Part shown: piece by piece, positions 1 to 8,380 of the stretch
Position numbering within the stretch: position 1 is the first letter of the stretch
How the letters are laid out: every line of letters starts with the position of its first letter
Source of the DNA: Ornithinibacillus halophilus
GTDB taxonomy: Bacteria > Bacillota > Bacilli > Bacillales > Amphibacillaceae
Assembly (NCBI RefSeq): GCF_900129485.1
Contig: NZ_FQVW01000005.1
Location: forward strand, 1-64,000
DNA: 64,000 bases
Reading direction: 5' to 3'
Made by a program: the position numbers and the translations under genes
The notes under the pieces: model-generated
What the model was told of the DNA's origin: nothing
Seen by the model: only the letters and a program-made list of their open reading frames with translations
Databases searched by the model: none

Positions 1-162
1 GTTACCGTAGACTCCGGGATTCGTGTGCTTCCGGCATCGACAAGCTCTATCGGTTACCGTAGACTTCGGGATTGCTCTGCTTCCGGCATCGAGACACACT
101 ATCGATTACCGTAGACTTCGGGATTCGTGTGCTTCCGGCATCGAGAAGAGCTATCATTACTG
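1..162. repeat. 52-bp tandem repeat array A (right end)
   Basis: Three copies of the core TCCGGCATCG begin at 30, 82 and 134, exactly 52 bp apart. Each is preceded by a TTACCGTAGACT-like block. The array runs off the left edge, so its true length is unknown, and it decays at about 150-162. The period and both conserved blocks match array B at 40629-41200. No coding function is seen. Confidence 0.9.
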
Positions 163-206
163 TAGAGGCTGCGCATGCCATCACTAAAATACACTCGTAA
201 TTTCAA

Positions 207-238
207 AAGATCCGAACAAATTATTTTGTTCGGATCTT
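207..238 (-). terminator. Intrinsic terminator of the anti-sigma gene
   Basis: A perfect 14-bp stem (207-220 with 225-238) closes a 4-nt loop. Read on the minus strand it is followed by TTTTGAAATT. It lies 59 bp after the stop codon at 297, so it most likely ends the sigma/anti-sigma transcript. Confidence 0.8.
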
Positions 239-296
239 GCTATATCTATAAATCTTTTGTACCAGCTTCCATTTTTTATAAGATTAGAAGACACTC

Positions 297-2117
297 CTAC
301 TCATTCCATTCCAGTACTTCCAATTTCACCGGATTTTCTATATCTCTCTTTTCATAAATAATCGTTCCATCGTCTTCCCATGCACTTGGATATAAATAAT
401 AGTGTTGTGTCCCTTCTTCTAATACAGTGACATTTCCAGTATCCAAATCATACTCAGCAAGATGCATCGTTCCACCCATCTCCGTCTGAACTACTGGTTC
501 CACATTTTCATCCACCAAACCAATTGCAATCTTTGTAGAATCTGGGGACCATGCCAAACTATAATCATACTGAAACTCAGAAATCGAACCATCTTTCATT
601 GAATATAAAATACCTGTTCTACCAAAAGCTGACGTATGCATTTCAGCGATAACATACTGACTATTAGGAGACCATTTATAATGCGAGATATAACCAAAAA
701 CATCTTCAACTATCATCGGCCTCTTTTCTCCTACTTTCCATAAGTACATATAAGACTGTGGATCTGAATCTCCAATAGAAGAAAAAGCAACTACTTCCTT
801 ATTTCGAGACCAATTTGAACTAACCTCTACGGAGTCTAACACTTCACTTATAGTCTCATACGTGCTATTTTTAACAGAAAGTTGGCCCACATCAAATTCC
901 TCTTCAGGTTCCCATTCTGCAAAAAAGTCATATGGCAATACATTTGGTGTAATGCTAGATAATTCTAGTGGTACACTGTCTATAGAATTTCCGTTTATAA
1001 TAACAAAAAGTTCATGCACATTAGGAAAAAGCTCTTTCTGATGAAGGATATTTAACCCCAGTCCATGAATTAATAACTCACGGATATCACGTTCAATCAT
1101 TTGATTTGCCTTAGCTGCTTTTCCCAAGTCTCCTTCAATAGAAATTTCGTAATCATTGCGGGCATTTATCTCTATATAATCTACAGTAAACATAGAAAAG
1201 TCGATGGAATCCTGATGATTGGCAAAATATGCTTCAAACAATTGATTTTTATCCTCAAATACATTATCACCATATGCACTAAACCCAAGATAAATCTTAT
1301 CGTCTATAGTTACCGGCACATAAAAACGAGGAGTATTTATCGGCATATCAATAATTCCAAAACCTTCATGTTCATTATAAAATGGTTCATCTCCAGAATA
1401 TACTGTATAATGGAATGCCTCATTTATAAAGTTTGATGCAAATATTCTGTTAGCGAGACTAAATGCACGGTCTACTCCTGAATGGAGCGTCAAACCCATC
1501 ACATCTTGTTGTTCAAATTGTAAGTTTAAATGATTGTCCACAACTTCAAAATCGCCTATAGGAAATTCATTGAACACTACTTGTAAACCATATTCCGAAA
1601 GAAGGTATTCATTCAATAAACTATCCGCGTCATAAGTGATTTTTGCTAGTTTCTCTTTGTTCACGCCAATTCTGGCTTGATTGAATCCTTGAATGCTTGC
1701 TTCAATAATGTAATCAGAACGTTCATCTGTCATAGCCACTGAATAATGAGAGTCATCATATGTCCCATCATAGTGGTGCAACGTTTTTTCTTGGGCTTCA
1801 TTGTCTCCTAATTCATCAGTTTCATCATCATCAGGAGTAGGTTCAATAACAACTGGTGGTTCTTCAGGGCCTTGAATATTTTGTTGGTCACCATTGAAAT
1901 ATAGAGTGTATCCAACAGCTATAAACACCAAAAACAACCCTATACTTGCAACATATGGCGAGAATCGAATCGATTTATCCTTTTTACTTTCTAATCTATC
2001 AATAGAATCATTAATCCGTTGATGCAACTGCTCTTTCTTGTTACTGTTCCAGCTAATAGCGTGGCTCAACTTCTTAAACTCATGATCTCTTCGGTTCTTT
2101 GGATAGTCCTTCGTCAC
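297..2117 (-). CDS. Membrane anti-sigma-like protein with C-terminal WD40/TolB-like repeats
   Basis: This 606-aa protein probably holds the cognate ECF sigma factor (2080-2625) inactive until an envelope signal arrives. It has about 50 charged cytoplasmic residues, one membrane segment (about residues 52-72), an acidic linker, and a large outer region. The last 150 residues contain repeats of the type KWSPNSQYVIAE and AWSPDSTKIAIG, which resemble PD40/TolB propeller blades. The start is GTG at 2117, with AGGAAAGGAGG placed 8 nt upstream. It overlaps the sigma gene by 38 bp, so translation is probably coupled. I do not recognise the middle domain, and the anti-sigma role rests on context and topology. 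Confidence 0.75.
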   Translation of the reverse strand: MTKDYPKNRRDHEFKKLSHAISWNSNKKEQLHQRINDSIDRLESKKDKSIRFSPYVASIGLFLVFIAVGYTLYFNGDQQNIQGPEEPPVVIEPTPDDDETDELGDNEAQEKTLHHYDGTYDDSHYSVAMTDERSDYIIEASIQGFNQARIGVNKEKLAKITYDADSLLNEYLLSEYGLQVVFNEFPIGDFEVVDNHLNLQFEQQDVMGLTLHSGVDRAFSLANRIFASNFINEAFHYTVYSGDEPFYNEHEGFGIIDMPINTPRFYVPVTIDDKIYLGFSAYGDNVFEDKNQLFEAYFANHQDSIDFSMFTVDYIEINARNDYEISIEGDLGKAAKANQMIERDIRELLIHGLGLNILHQKELFPNVHELFVIINGNSIDSVPLELSSITPNVLPYDFFAEWEPEEEFDVGQLSVKNSTYETISEVLDSVEVSSNWSRNKEVVAFSSIGDSDPQSYMYLWKVGEKRPMIVEDVFGYISHYKWSPNSQYVIAEMHTSAFGRTGILYSMKDGSISEFQYDYSLAWSPDSTKIAIGLVDENVEPVVQTEMGGTMHLAEYDLDTGNVTVLEEGTQHYYLYPSAWEDDGTIIYEKRDIENPVKLEVLEWNE

Positions 2118-2625
2118 TAGAAAAACCTCCTTTCCTAAGTTGCTTCTCTAGAGCTGGCAACGCCCTGTATAATGTTGTTTTGACTTTTCCCTCTGACCAT
2201 CCTAGAATTTCACTCGTTTCTTGTATCGAAAATTCTTTTAATTTCCTTAAGATGATGACTTTTTGATATGAAAGTTTCAACTTAGCTAAAGCCTGGTATA
2301 ATTCTTTAGAATCCTCTTTGACAACCATCTCCTCATCTGGAAGCATGGAAGTATCTATCAAGGGAAAGATGTTCTTTAGAAATAAGATTGGTTTTTGCTT
2401 TCGTAAATAATCAACCGTAACATTGTGTGCGATTTGAAATAGCCATGTTTTTATTTTGGAATCTCCTTTGAATGTTTCATAATTTCTATAGGCTTTGATA
2501 AAAGTATCATGGGTAAGATCCTCAGCCGTTTGGTAATCGTGAATCATTAATAAGATAAATTTTATTATTGCATCACTATATTCATCATACCAATCACTGA
2601 CGATATCTCTTTTTGATTCCATCAT
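2080..2625 (-). CDS. ECF-type RNA polymerase sigma factor
   Basis: This sigma-70-family factor of about 181 aa directs RNA polymerase to a small regulon. Region 2 is visible as DYQTAEDLTHDTFIKAYRNY followed by KTWLFQIAHNVTVDYLRK. Region 4 is visible as LSYQKVIILRKLKEFSIQET with the helix-turn-helix EILGWSEGKVKTTLYRAL. The ORF opens upstream at 2640, but the purine run AGGGGGAGG lies just before an ATG-ATG pair at 2625/2622, so the start is placed there; which of the two is used is unclear. It is the first gene of a two-gene unit with the downstream anti-sigma gene. The regulon cannot be inferred from this window. Confidence 0.88.
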   Translation of the reverse strand: MMESKRDIVSDWYDEYSDAIIKFILLMIHDYQTAEDLTHDTFIKAYRNYETFKGDSKIKTWLFQIAHNVTVDYLRKQKPILFLKNIFPLIDTSMLPDEEMVVKEDSKELYQALAKLKLSYQKVIILRKLKEFSIQETSEILGWSEGKVKTTLYRALPALEKQLRKGGFSSDEGLSKEPKRS

Positions 2626-2684
2626 CCTCCCCCTCTTCATTTCTTACTACTAAGACGTAAACCCTGATAAAAAGTCACAGTATA

Positions 2685-2812
2685 AGAAAAGCGCAAGCGC
2701 CTTGTTCACCCCCGACAAGCTTAAGACGAGCCTCGGCGTGGTGCTTTTTGCCACAGAGAGGATTGACTTAAGACCTCGAGGGGGTAGGCGCTGGAGCTAG
2801 ACATCTCTGAAT
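2685..2812. repeat. Dispersed GCGC-rich intergenic element, full-length copy
   Basis: About 128 bp bounded by GAAAAGCGCAAGCGCC on the left and GGCGCTGGAGCTAGACATCT on the right, between the sigma gene and phoR. The ends are partly complementary (GCGC arms) and no ORF is present. Shrunken relatives with the same ends occur at 11346-11414, 24849-24885 and 46319-46370. It looks like a non-autonomous miniature repeat; mobility is not demonstrated. Confidence 0.75.
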
Positions 2813-2832
2813 TTTATACATTCTTATCTTTC

Positions 2833-2871
2833 AAAGAAAAAAACACATAGCAAACATTTTCTGCCATGTGT
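2833..2871 (-). terminator. Intrinsic terminator of phoPR
   Basis: ACACATAGCA (2843-2852) pairs with TGCCATGTGT (2862-2871) with one mismatch. On the minus strand a run of seven T follows. It begins 12 bp after the phoR stop codon. Confidence 0.85.
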
Positions 2872-2883
2872 CTCTTCTGTCAT

Positions 2884-4248
2884 TTATTTATCTATATTTC
2901 TTGGGAAATAGACATCAACCTTAGTTCCCTTATCAACTTCACTATTTATCTCAATTGTTCCATCATGTACATCCATAATATGTTTAACAATTGCGAGTCC
3001 TAGTCCAGTTCCACCAGTATTGCGACTTCTCGCTGCATCAACCCGATAAAAACGTTCGAATATCCTATGAAGTGCATCTTTCGGAATACCAATGCCAGTG
3101 TCTGTCACACGAAAATGAACATGTTCCTCTGTAGAATTAACCTCCAAGTGAACATTCCCCTTTTCAGGCGTGTAATTAACACCGTTCATTAATAAGTTAA
3201 TGAGCACTTGTTTTACACGATCATAGTCAGCCTTAAATACAAATTCCTGTTCACAATCTAAAGAGAAATTAATTTGTTTACGTTCTGCCTGTTGATTAAT
3301 AACTGGCATTACTTCATTGACTATCTCTTTAACATTAATTTCTACAAGATCAAGATGAAACTCTTCTTTTTCTAATTTTGATAGTGCTAGTAAATCCTCA
3401 ATGATTGCTTGTAATCTTTTACTTTCATCATATATGATTTGAACAAATTGTTTACTAGTTTCTGGATCTTCTAGTGCTCCATCTTTTAACGTTTCTGCAA
3501 AACCAGTAATCGATGTCATTGGGGTTTTTAATTCGTGAGAAACATTTGCAACAAAATCTTTTCGCATTACCTCTAATTTCTTCAATTCGGTAATATCATA
3601 AAAAACTAAAACTGCACCTTTTATCATTCCACGTTCATTTGATATTGGAGCACCGACTATTTCAATATAATAGTCATTATGAGTAATGGAGTTCTTTACG
3701 GTATCTTCATATAAAAATGTATCTTGGACCGCACGGTGAATTTTTTCATTAGTAATCACATCATAATAAAGATAGCCTACATAATCCTTCGTAGTCTTTC
3801 CAAACATGGTTAGAAATTTTCTATTTACAAGGTGGATGTAGCCTTTCTCATCGACCAAAGCTAATCCACTTTGGGTATTATCAATAACGGTTGAAAATTG
3901 CTCAGACTGTATTTTTTCATGAATAGATAATTCACTTAGACTTCTAGCTAGAGCATTTACCTTACTACTTAGTTCCCCAATACTTCCTGTAATCGGATGA
4001 TGCACTCTTGCACGGTAATTCCCTTTTACTAATTGATTAATTGTTTTAGTCACTTTTTGAACTGGTTTAATATACGTATCAAAAACATATAAAAGAATCA
4101 TTATTAATACAACATAAAGTGCACTTAATACAGCACCTAATACTACAAAGTTCTCAACAAAAGGATATAATACAAACCCTGTTAATAAAACTAGTAATAA
4201 TAATCCAATGCAATAGAAGATGACTGGTTTTGAAAAAAGTGTTTTCAC
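2884..4248 (-). CDS. phoR: Phosphate-regulon type sensor histidine kinase PhoR
   Basis: This 454-aa kinase is the partner of the downstream-overlapping response regulator and belongs to the PhoR/PnpS group. Two membrane segments (about 8-29 and 34-56) lie almost back to back and are followed by HAMP (about 57-108), PAS (about 117-225), and a HisKA domain with the phosphoacceptor His238 in NVSHELKTP. The ATPase domain has N-box NLLMNGVNYTP and G-box motifs DTGIGIP and GGTGLGL. The usual extracellular sensor domain between the two membrane helices is missing, so the signal is probably read by the PAS domain. Its start overlaps the phoP stop by 4 bp (ATGA), implying coupled translation. Confidence 0.9.
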   Translation of the reverse strand: MKTLFSKPVIFYCIGLLLLVLLTGFVLYPFVENFVVLGAVLSALYVVLIMILLYVFDTYIKPVQKVTKTINQLVKGNYRARVHHPITGSIGELSSKVNALARSLSELSIHEKIQSEQFSTVIDNTQSGLALVDEKGYIHLVNRKFLTMFGKTTKDYVGYLYYDVITNEKIHRAVQDTFLYEDTVKNSITHNDYYIEIVGAPISNERGMIKGAVLVFYDITELKKLEVMRKDFVANVSHELKTPMTSITGFAETLKDGALEDPETSKQFVQIIYDESKRLQAIIEDLLALSKLEKEEFHLDLVEINVKEIVNEVMPVINQQAERKQINFSLDCEQEFVFKADYDRVKQVLINLLMNGVNYTPEKGNVHLEVNSTEEHVHFRVTDTGIGIPKDALHRIFERFYRVDAARSRNTGGTGLGLAIVKHIMDVHDGTIEINSEVDKGTKVDVYFPRNIDK

Positions 4249-4940
4249 TGCACCGGAACCTCCAATTTATAACCTAACCCTCGAATCGTTTTAATATACG
4301 CAGGCGTCTTTGTATCTGTTTCTATTTTATCTCGTAAATGACTTATATGGACATCTACTATTCTAGTATCTCCAACAAAATCATAATCCCAAACGGCACT
4401 TAGTAATTGATCCCTAGACAATACTTTGTTTTTATGTCTAGAAAGGTAGTGTAGCAACTCAAATTCTTTCCGTGTAAATGTTAGTACTTTGCCATCTTTT
4501 TCTGCTTCATATCTTTCAGGAAAAATAACAATATCACCGACACGTATCACATTTTGCGTCGTTTCTACTTGCTTGCTACTTCTTCTTAAGATAGCTTTAA
4601 TTCGTGCAAGAACTTCTTTTGGACTAAATGGTTTTGTTAAGTAATCATCTGCACCAATCTCAAGCCCCAGTACTTTATCAAACTCTTCATCTTTAGCTGA
4701 CAACATTAAAATAGGAACATCAAGTTGGTGTTGACGTATTTGTTTACACACTTCAATTCCATCTAATCCTGGTAACATAAGATCGAGGATGACGAAATCG
4801 TATTGCTGTTGTTTTACTTTATCTAATGCCTCAAGACCGTCATAAGCCACATCAGCAGAATACCCTGCTTTTTCTATATTAAATTTTAATAATGTAACGA
4901 TCGACTGTTCATCATCAACAATTAGTATTTTTTCATTCAT
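4245..4940 (-). CDS. phoP: OmpR-family response regulator PhoP
   Basis: A 231-aa regulator with an N-terminal receiver domain (about 1-120) and a C-terminal winged helix (about 135-228). The acidic pocket is DD at 9-10, the phosphorylated Asp is Asp53 in VILDLMLPG, and the conserved lysine lies in YLTKPFSP. The recognition region contains DTRIVDVHISHLRDKI. It is the first gene of phoP-phoR, next to mdh as in B. subtilis, which supports the PhoP assignment over WalR. The regulon is expected to cover phosphate scavenging and teichoic acid metabolism. A possible PhoP box lies upstream at 5007-5024. Confidence 0.9.
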   Translation of the reverse strand: MNEKILIVDDEQSIVTLLKFNIEKAGYSADVAYDGLEALDKVKQQQYDFVILDLMLPGLDGIEVCKQIRQHQLDVPILMLSAKDEEFDKVLGLEIGADDYLTKPFSPKEVLARIKAILRRSSKQVETTQNVIRVGDIVIFPERYEAEKDGKVLTFTRKEFELLHYLSRHKNKVLSRDQLLSAVWDYDFVGDTRIVDVHISHLRDKIETDTKTPAYIKTIRGLGYKLEVPVQ

Positions 4941-5006
4941 CTGTCTTCCCCATTTCCCCAGTAGTTACTACTTCAATCTTACAATGAAACCGGGAAAAAT
5001 GGAACA

Positions 5007-5035
5007 TGTGAACGCGATTGTAAATAAAAATTTAC
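5007..5035 (-). promoter_or_regulatory. Possible Pho box and palindrome upstream of phoP
   Basis: On the minus strand TTTACA and TTCACA occur as direct repeats 12 bp apart (5019-5024 and 5007-5012), close to the roughly 11-bp-phased TTAACA-like repeats bound by B. subtilis PhoP. Beside them is the palindrome GTAAATAAAAATTTAC (5020-5035). Only two half-boxes are visible, so this is tentative. Confidence 0.3.
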
Positions 5036-5122
5036 TTTCATAGAGAATAAATATAGCAATTGAGGGTAATGGTGCTAAATTTAACTAGTATTTCACCCTC
5101 CCCTTGACTGGACGTAGTTTCT

Positions 5123-5599
5123 TTAAAAGAAATTCTCTAGTGAACTTGCAGTGATCGACTTTGGTTTATATGCAGGACAAACCTCAAGTTCACCCTCTAT
5201 GACAACGTCTCCTTTTACATCAAACCCAATAACAGTCATTTTGACGTGATGGTCCTCTTTATCAATATCAGTGATTTCAATAGTAAATTTCACCTCTGAA
5301 TTATGATAAACGACCTTTGGGAATTTAATGCTATGTTGTAAGATATGGCTTCCTGGACCAGGTAAATGCATGGAAACAATTGATGAGACCATCCCGAAAA
5401 GCATCACAGATGGAACAATAGGCTGATGATAGGGTGTTTGCGAAGCGTAATCGTGTTGTATGTAAAGTGGGTTGGCATCGTTTGTTAAGCCTAAATATAA
5501 TAGTAGCTCTTTATCTTGAATGATATGTGTAGCAGTGTATGATTCGCCAACTTGCAAATCGTCAATTTTCTTTCCTAGCTTTCTCTTTTTACCGATCAT
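5123..5599 (-). CDS. MaoC-like hot-dog domain protein
   Basis: A 158-aa single hot-dog protein of the MaoC/R-hydratase type, a family that hydrates enoyl-CoA thioesters. The signature region reads GLTNDANPLYIQHDYA. The aspartate of the D-x-N-P-L-H motif is present, but the catalytic histidine position is tyrosine, with a histidine two residues further on. Hydratase activity is therefore uncertain, and a thioester-binding or structural role is possible. The start has TGGAGGTG upstream. The gene stands alone between phoPR and mdh, with its own promoter and a strong CcpA-site candidate at 5618-5631. Confidence 0.8.
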   Translation of the reverse strand: MIGKKRKLGKKIDDLQVGESYTATHIIQDKELLLYLGLTNDANPLYIQHDYASQTPYHQPIVPSVMLFGMVSSIVSMHLPGPGSHILQHSIKFPKVVYHNSEVKFTIEITDIDKEDHHVKMTVIGFDVKGDVVIEGELEVCPAYKPKSITASSLENFF

Positions 5600-5617
5600 A
5601 AAAACACCTCCACATTA

Positions 5618-5637
5618 TGTAAGCGTTTTCTATTATA
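5618..5637 (-). promoter_or_regulatory. Promoter -10 with candidate CcpA cre site
   Basis: On the minus strand TATAAT (5632-5637), preceded by TGG, forms an extended -10. The next 14 bases (5618-5631; forward TGTAAGCGTTTTCT) match the cre consensus TGWAANCGNTNWCA at 13 of 14 positions. The site covers the expected transcription start, which would give catabolite repression of the MaoC-like gene. Confidence 0.55.
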
Positions 5638-5713
5638 CCAAAAATGGTTGTAACATCATAGTTTTTACTCTGCCCAAGTGAATCACACCTCAATAGCCAG
5701 GGGATGATTAGTG

Positions 5714-5825
5714 TATCGGGAAAAATTGGTGTCTTATCGGGGATTGTGGTGAGTTTATCGGGATTGTTAAGGTAGTTATCGGTAAGTTTCTTATTTTATC
5801 GAGGAATCAGTTCAATTTATCGGCA
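5714..5825. repeat. Six TATCG motifs phased at 21 bp
   Basis: TATCG begins at 5714, 5735, 5756, 5777, 5797 and 5818, spaced 21, 21, 21, 20 and 21 bp. Most copies are followed by GG plus a short AT-rich stretch. The stretch lies between the mdh terminator and the MaoC-like gene and has no sustained ORF. Two-helical-turn phasing puts all copies on one face of the DNA. Function unknown. Confidence 0.8.
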
Positions 5826-5862
5826 ATCAGTGCTTTTCTACAAAAATCCCCTAGCAATACGT

Positions 5863-5898
5863 AAAAAAAGTGGGACACTTCATATCTGTGCCCCACTC
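5863..5898 (-). terminator. Intrinsic terminator of mdh
   Basis: On the minus strand AGTGGG-GCACA pairs with TGT-CCCACT and is followed by seven T. It starts a few bases after the mdh stop and ends the citZ-icd-mdh group. Confidence 0.9.
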
Positions 5899-5902
5899 CA
5901 AT

Positions 5903-6841
5903 TTATTCTAAAATATCAAGTACCTTTTTCACAGACTCAGCCGATTTATCTAAGGCTGCTTTTTCATCATCTGTCAGATCTAATTCAATTACTTCTTCAA
6001 TGCCATTACCACCTAAAATGGTTGGGACACCTAAATAGATATTACTATAACCATATTCGCCTTCTAGGTAGGCGATGGATGGTAGAATACGACGTTGGTC
6101 TTTCAAAATTGCTTCTGCCATAACTGTTATTGATGCTGCTGGTGCATAATAAGCACTTCCATTACCTAATAAGTTAACAATTTCTCCACCACCAGTTCGT
6201 GTACGTTTAACGATGGCATCTAATCGTTCTTTAGGGATTAATTTTTCTAGTGGAATACCACCTGCGTAGGAATAACGGATTAGCGGAACCATATCATCAC
6301 CATGGCCACCTAAAACAAAACCAGTCACATCTTTCACAGAAACATTTAATTCTTGTGCAACAAACGTACGGAATCGAGCTGTATCTAATACACCAGATTG
6401 ACCGATTACACGCTCTTTAGGAAAACCAGATTCTTTATATACGGTATATGTCATCGCATCAACTGGATTTGTTAATACAACAATGGTTGTTTCTGGAGAA
6501 TATGTAACAATTTCTTGAGTAACAGCTTTCATGATTTTTGCATTTGTGTTTACAAGATCATCACGACTCATTCCTGGTTTACGTGCAATACCAGCAGTAA
6601 TGATTACAAGATCTGATTCTTTTGTATCTTCATAGTTAGAAGTACCGATTACATTTGCATCAAATCCCTGAACAGGACTAGCTTCTAGCATGTCCAACGC
6701 TTTCCCTTTTGTAGGGTCTTCCATGTTTGGAATATCAACTAAAACTACATCTCCTAGCTCTTTTTGAGCAACCATTAATGCCGTAGTTGCTCCTGTAAAA
6801 CCTGAACCAATTACTGAGATTTTCTTCCGTTTATTGCCCAC
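5903..6841 (-). CDS. mdh: Malate dehydrogenase (NAD)
   Basis: A 312-aa lactate/malate dehydrogenase-like enzyme that oxidises malate to oxaloacetate in the TCA cycle. The Rossmann motif ([10 protein letters not shown]) is at the N-terminus. Substrate-binding [11 protein letters not shown] carries the arginines that select malate, and the catalytic histidine lies in GGHGDDMVP. The start codon is GTG at 6841 with GGGAGG 7 nt upstream; the ATG two bases upstream is out of frame. It follows icd with a 96-bp gap that holds a terminator-like hairpin, so it may be partly separated from upstream transcription. Confidence 0.97.
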   Translation of the reverse strand: MGNKRKKISVIGSGFTGATTALMVAQKELGDVVLVDIPNMEDPTKGKALDMLEASPVQGFDANVIGTSNYEDTKESDLVIITAGIARKPGMSRDDLVNTNAKIMKAVTQEIVTYSPETTIVVLTNPVDAMTYTVYKESGFPKERVIGQSGVLDTARFRTFVAQELNVSVKDVTGFVLGGHGDDMVPLIRYSYAGGIPLEKLIPKERLDAIVKRTRTGGGEIVNLLGNGSAYYAPAASITVMAEAILKDQRRILPSIAYLEGEYGYSNIYLGVPTILGGNGIEEVIELDLTDDEKAALDKSAESVKKVLDILE

Positions 6842-6891
6842 ATTAATTCCTCCCTATATATTTACTAGCTTATAATTATATCTAAAAATAA

Positions 6892-6927
6892 AAGTAGCCA
6901 TACCTCTATCCAGAAGTATGGCACTTT
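6892..6927 (-). terminator. Hairpin between icd and mdh
   Basis: GCCATAC (6897-6903) pairs with GTATGGC (6916-6922), extended by AAGT/ACTT. On the minus strand the sequence ACTTTTATTTTT follows. It is probably a partial terminator or mRNA 3'-end element after icd. Confidence 0.7.
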
Positions 6928-6937
6928 TGTATATTAA

Positions 6938-8209
6938 TTAACCCATGTTTTTAATTAGTTCATCACCGAATTCAGAACATTTCACTTCTGTAGCTCCATC
7001 CATTAGACGAGCAAAGTCGTAAGTTACTACTTTAGAAGCAATTGTTTTATCCATAGATTTAGTGATTAGATCACCAGCTTCTCTCCATCCTAAATGTTCT
7101 AGCATTAGAACACCTGAAAGGATTACAGATGAAGGGTTTACTTTATCTAGTCCAGCATATTTAGGTGCTGTACCATGTGTTGCTTCAAAAATAGCATGAC
7201 CAGTGTCATAGTTGATGTTTGCACCAGGAGCAATACCGATACCACCAACTTGTGCAGCTAGAGCATCAGAAATATAGTCACCGTTTAGGTTCATTGTAGC
7301 TACTACGTCAAATTCTTTAGGACGAGTCAAGATTTGTTGTAAGAAGATATCTGCAATAGAATCTTTAACTAAGATTTTACCAGCAGCTAATGCTTCATCT
7401 TGTGCTTTATTAGCAGCATCTTTACCGTCAGTTTCTACGATGCGATCATATTCAGCCCATGTGAATACTTTATCACCGAATTCTTGTTCAGCAACTTCAT
7501 ATCCCCATTGTTTGAATGCACCTTCAGTGAATTTCATAATGTTACCTTTATGAACTAGTGTAACACTCTTACGACCTTCATTGATCGCATATTGAATGCT
7601 AGCACGTACGATACGTTTTGTTCCTTCTTCAGAAACTGGTTTCACACCGATACCTGAAGTTTCTGGGAAGCGAATGTTATGTACTTCCATTTCGTTTTGT
7701 AAGAAGTTAATTACTTTTTTCACTTCATCTGAACCTTTTTGCCATTCAATACCAGCATAAATATCCTCAGTGTTTTCACGGAAAATAACCATGTCTACAT
7801 CTTCAGGACGTTTAACTGGAGATGGAACACCTTCAAAGTAACGTACTGGACGTAGGCAAGTGAATAGGTCTAATTGTTGACGAAGTGCAACGTTTAGTGA
7901 ACGAATTCCTCCACCGATTGGTGTTGTTAAAGGACCTTTAATAGCAATTTTATATTCATTGATTTTGTCTAAAGTATCTTGTGGTAACCATTCACCAGTT
8001 TGGTCGAATGCTTTTTGTCCAGCAAGAACTTCTAACCATTCAATTTTTTTAGTCCCATCATAAGCTTTTTCAACAGCAGCTTCGATTACACGTTTTGCTG
8101 AAGCCCAGATATCAGGACCAGTACCGTCTCCTTCAATGAAAGGAATAACTGGGTTGTTCGGAACATTCATGTTGCCATTTTCTACAATAATTTTTTCACC
8201 TTGTGTCAT
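6938..8209 (-). CDS. icd: Isocitrate dehydrogenase (NADP)
   Basis: A 423-aa enzyme that decarboxylates isocitrate to 2-oxoglutarate with NADP in the TCA cycle. Substrate-binding serine and arginines are in [12 protein letters not shown] and LRPVRYF, the catalytic lysine in [13 protein letters not shown], and the metal-binding aspartates in [15 protein letters not shown]. The length matches the B. subtilis enzyme (423 aa). The start has AGGAGG 8 nt upstream. It is the middle gene of citZ-icd-mdh. Confidence 0.97.
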   Translation of the reverse strand: MTQGEKIIVENGNMNVPNNPVIPFIEGDGTGPDIWASAKRVIEAAVEKAYDGTKKIEWLEVLAGQKAFDQTGEWLPQDTLDKINEYKIAIKGPLTTPIGGGIRSLNVALRQQLDLFTCLRPVRYFEGVPSPVKRPEDVDMVIFRENTEDIYAGIEWQKGSDEVKKVINFLQNEMEVHNIRFPETSGIGVKPVSEEGTKRIVRASIQYAINEGRKSVTLVHKGNIMKFTEGAFKQWGYEVAEQEFGDKVFTWAEYDRIVETDGKDAANKAQDEALAAGKILVKDSIADIFLQQILTRPKEFDVVATMNLNGDYISDALAAQVGGIGIAPGANINYDTGHAIFEATHGTAPKYAGLDKVNPSSVILSGVLMLEHLGWREAGDLITKSMDKTIASKVVTYDFARLMDGATEVKCSEFGDELIKNMG

Positions 8210-8263
8210 CTTATAATCCTCCTAGTAATCATCTAACATTGCTATTTTACCATAATTTAGTTA

Positions 8264-8300
8264 TTCATGATAATAGCCGGATTTCCCCGGCTATCATCCT
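8264..8300 (-). terminator. Stable hairpin between citZ and icd
   Basis: ATAGCCGG (8273-8280) pairs with CCGGCTAT (8287-8294) around a 6-nt loop. There is no good T tract on the minus strand, so it may protect or process the mRNA rather than end it, or give partial termination. Confidence 0.5.
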
Positions 8301-8380
8301 TGACAATTATTAGTCATTCAATAGTGTTCTTTCAAAGATGTCTAGCATTATTGTTAAAATTTTACTCGCATTCTAGTTGA

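Noticed and set aside
175..357. 60-aa open frame near the left edge
   Set aside because: It crosses the terminator hairpin and the end of the anti-sigma gene and has no ribosome site.
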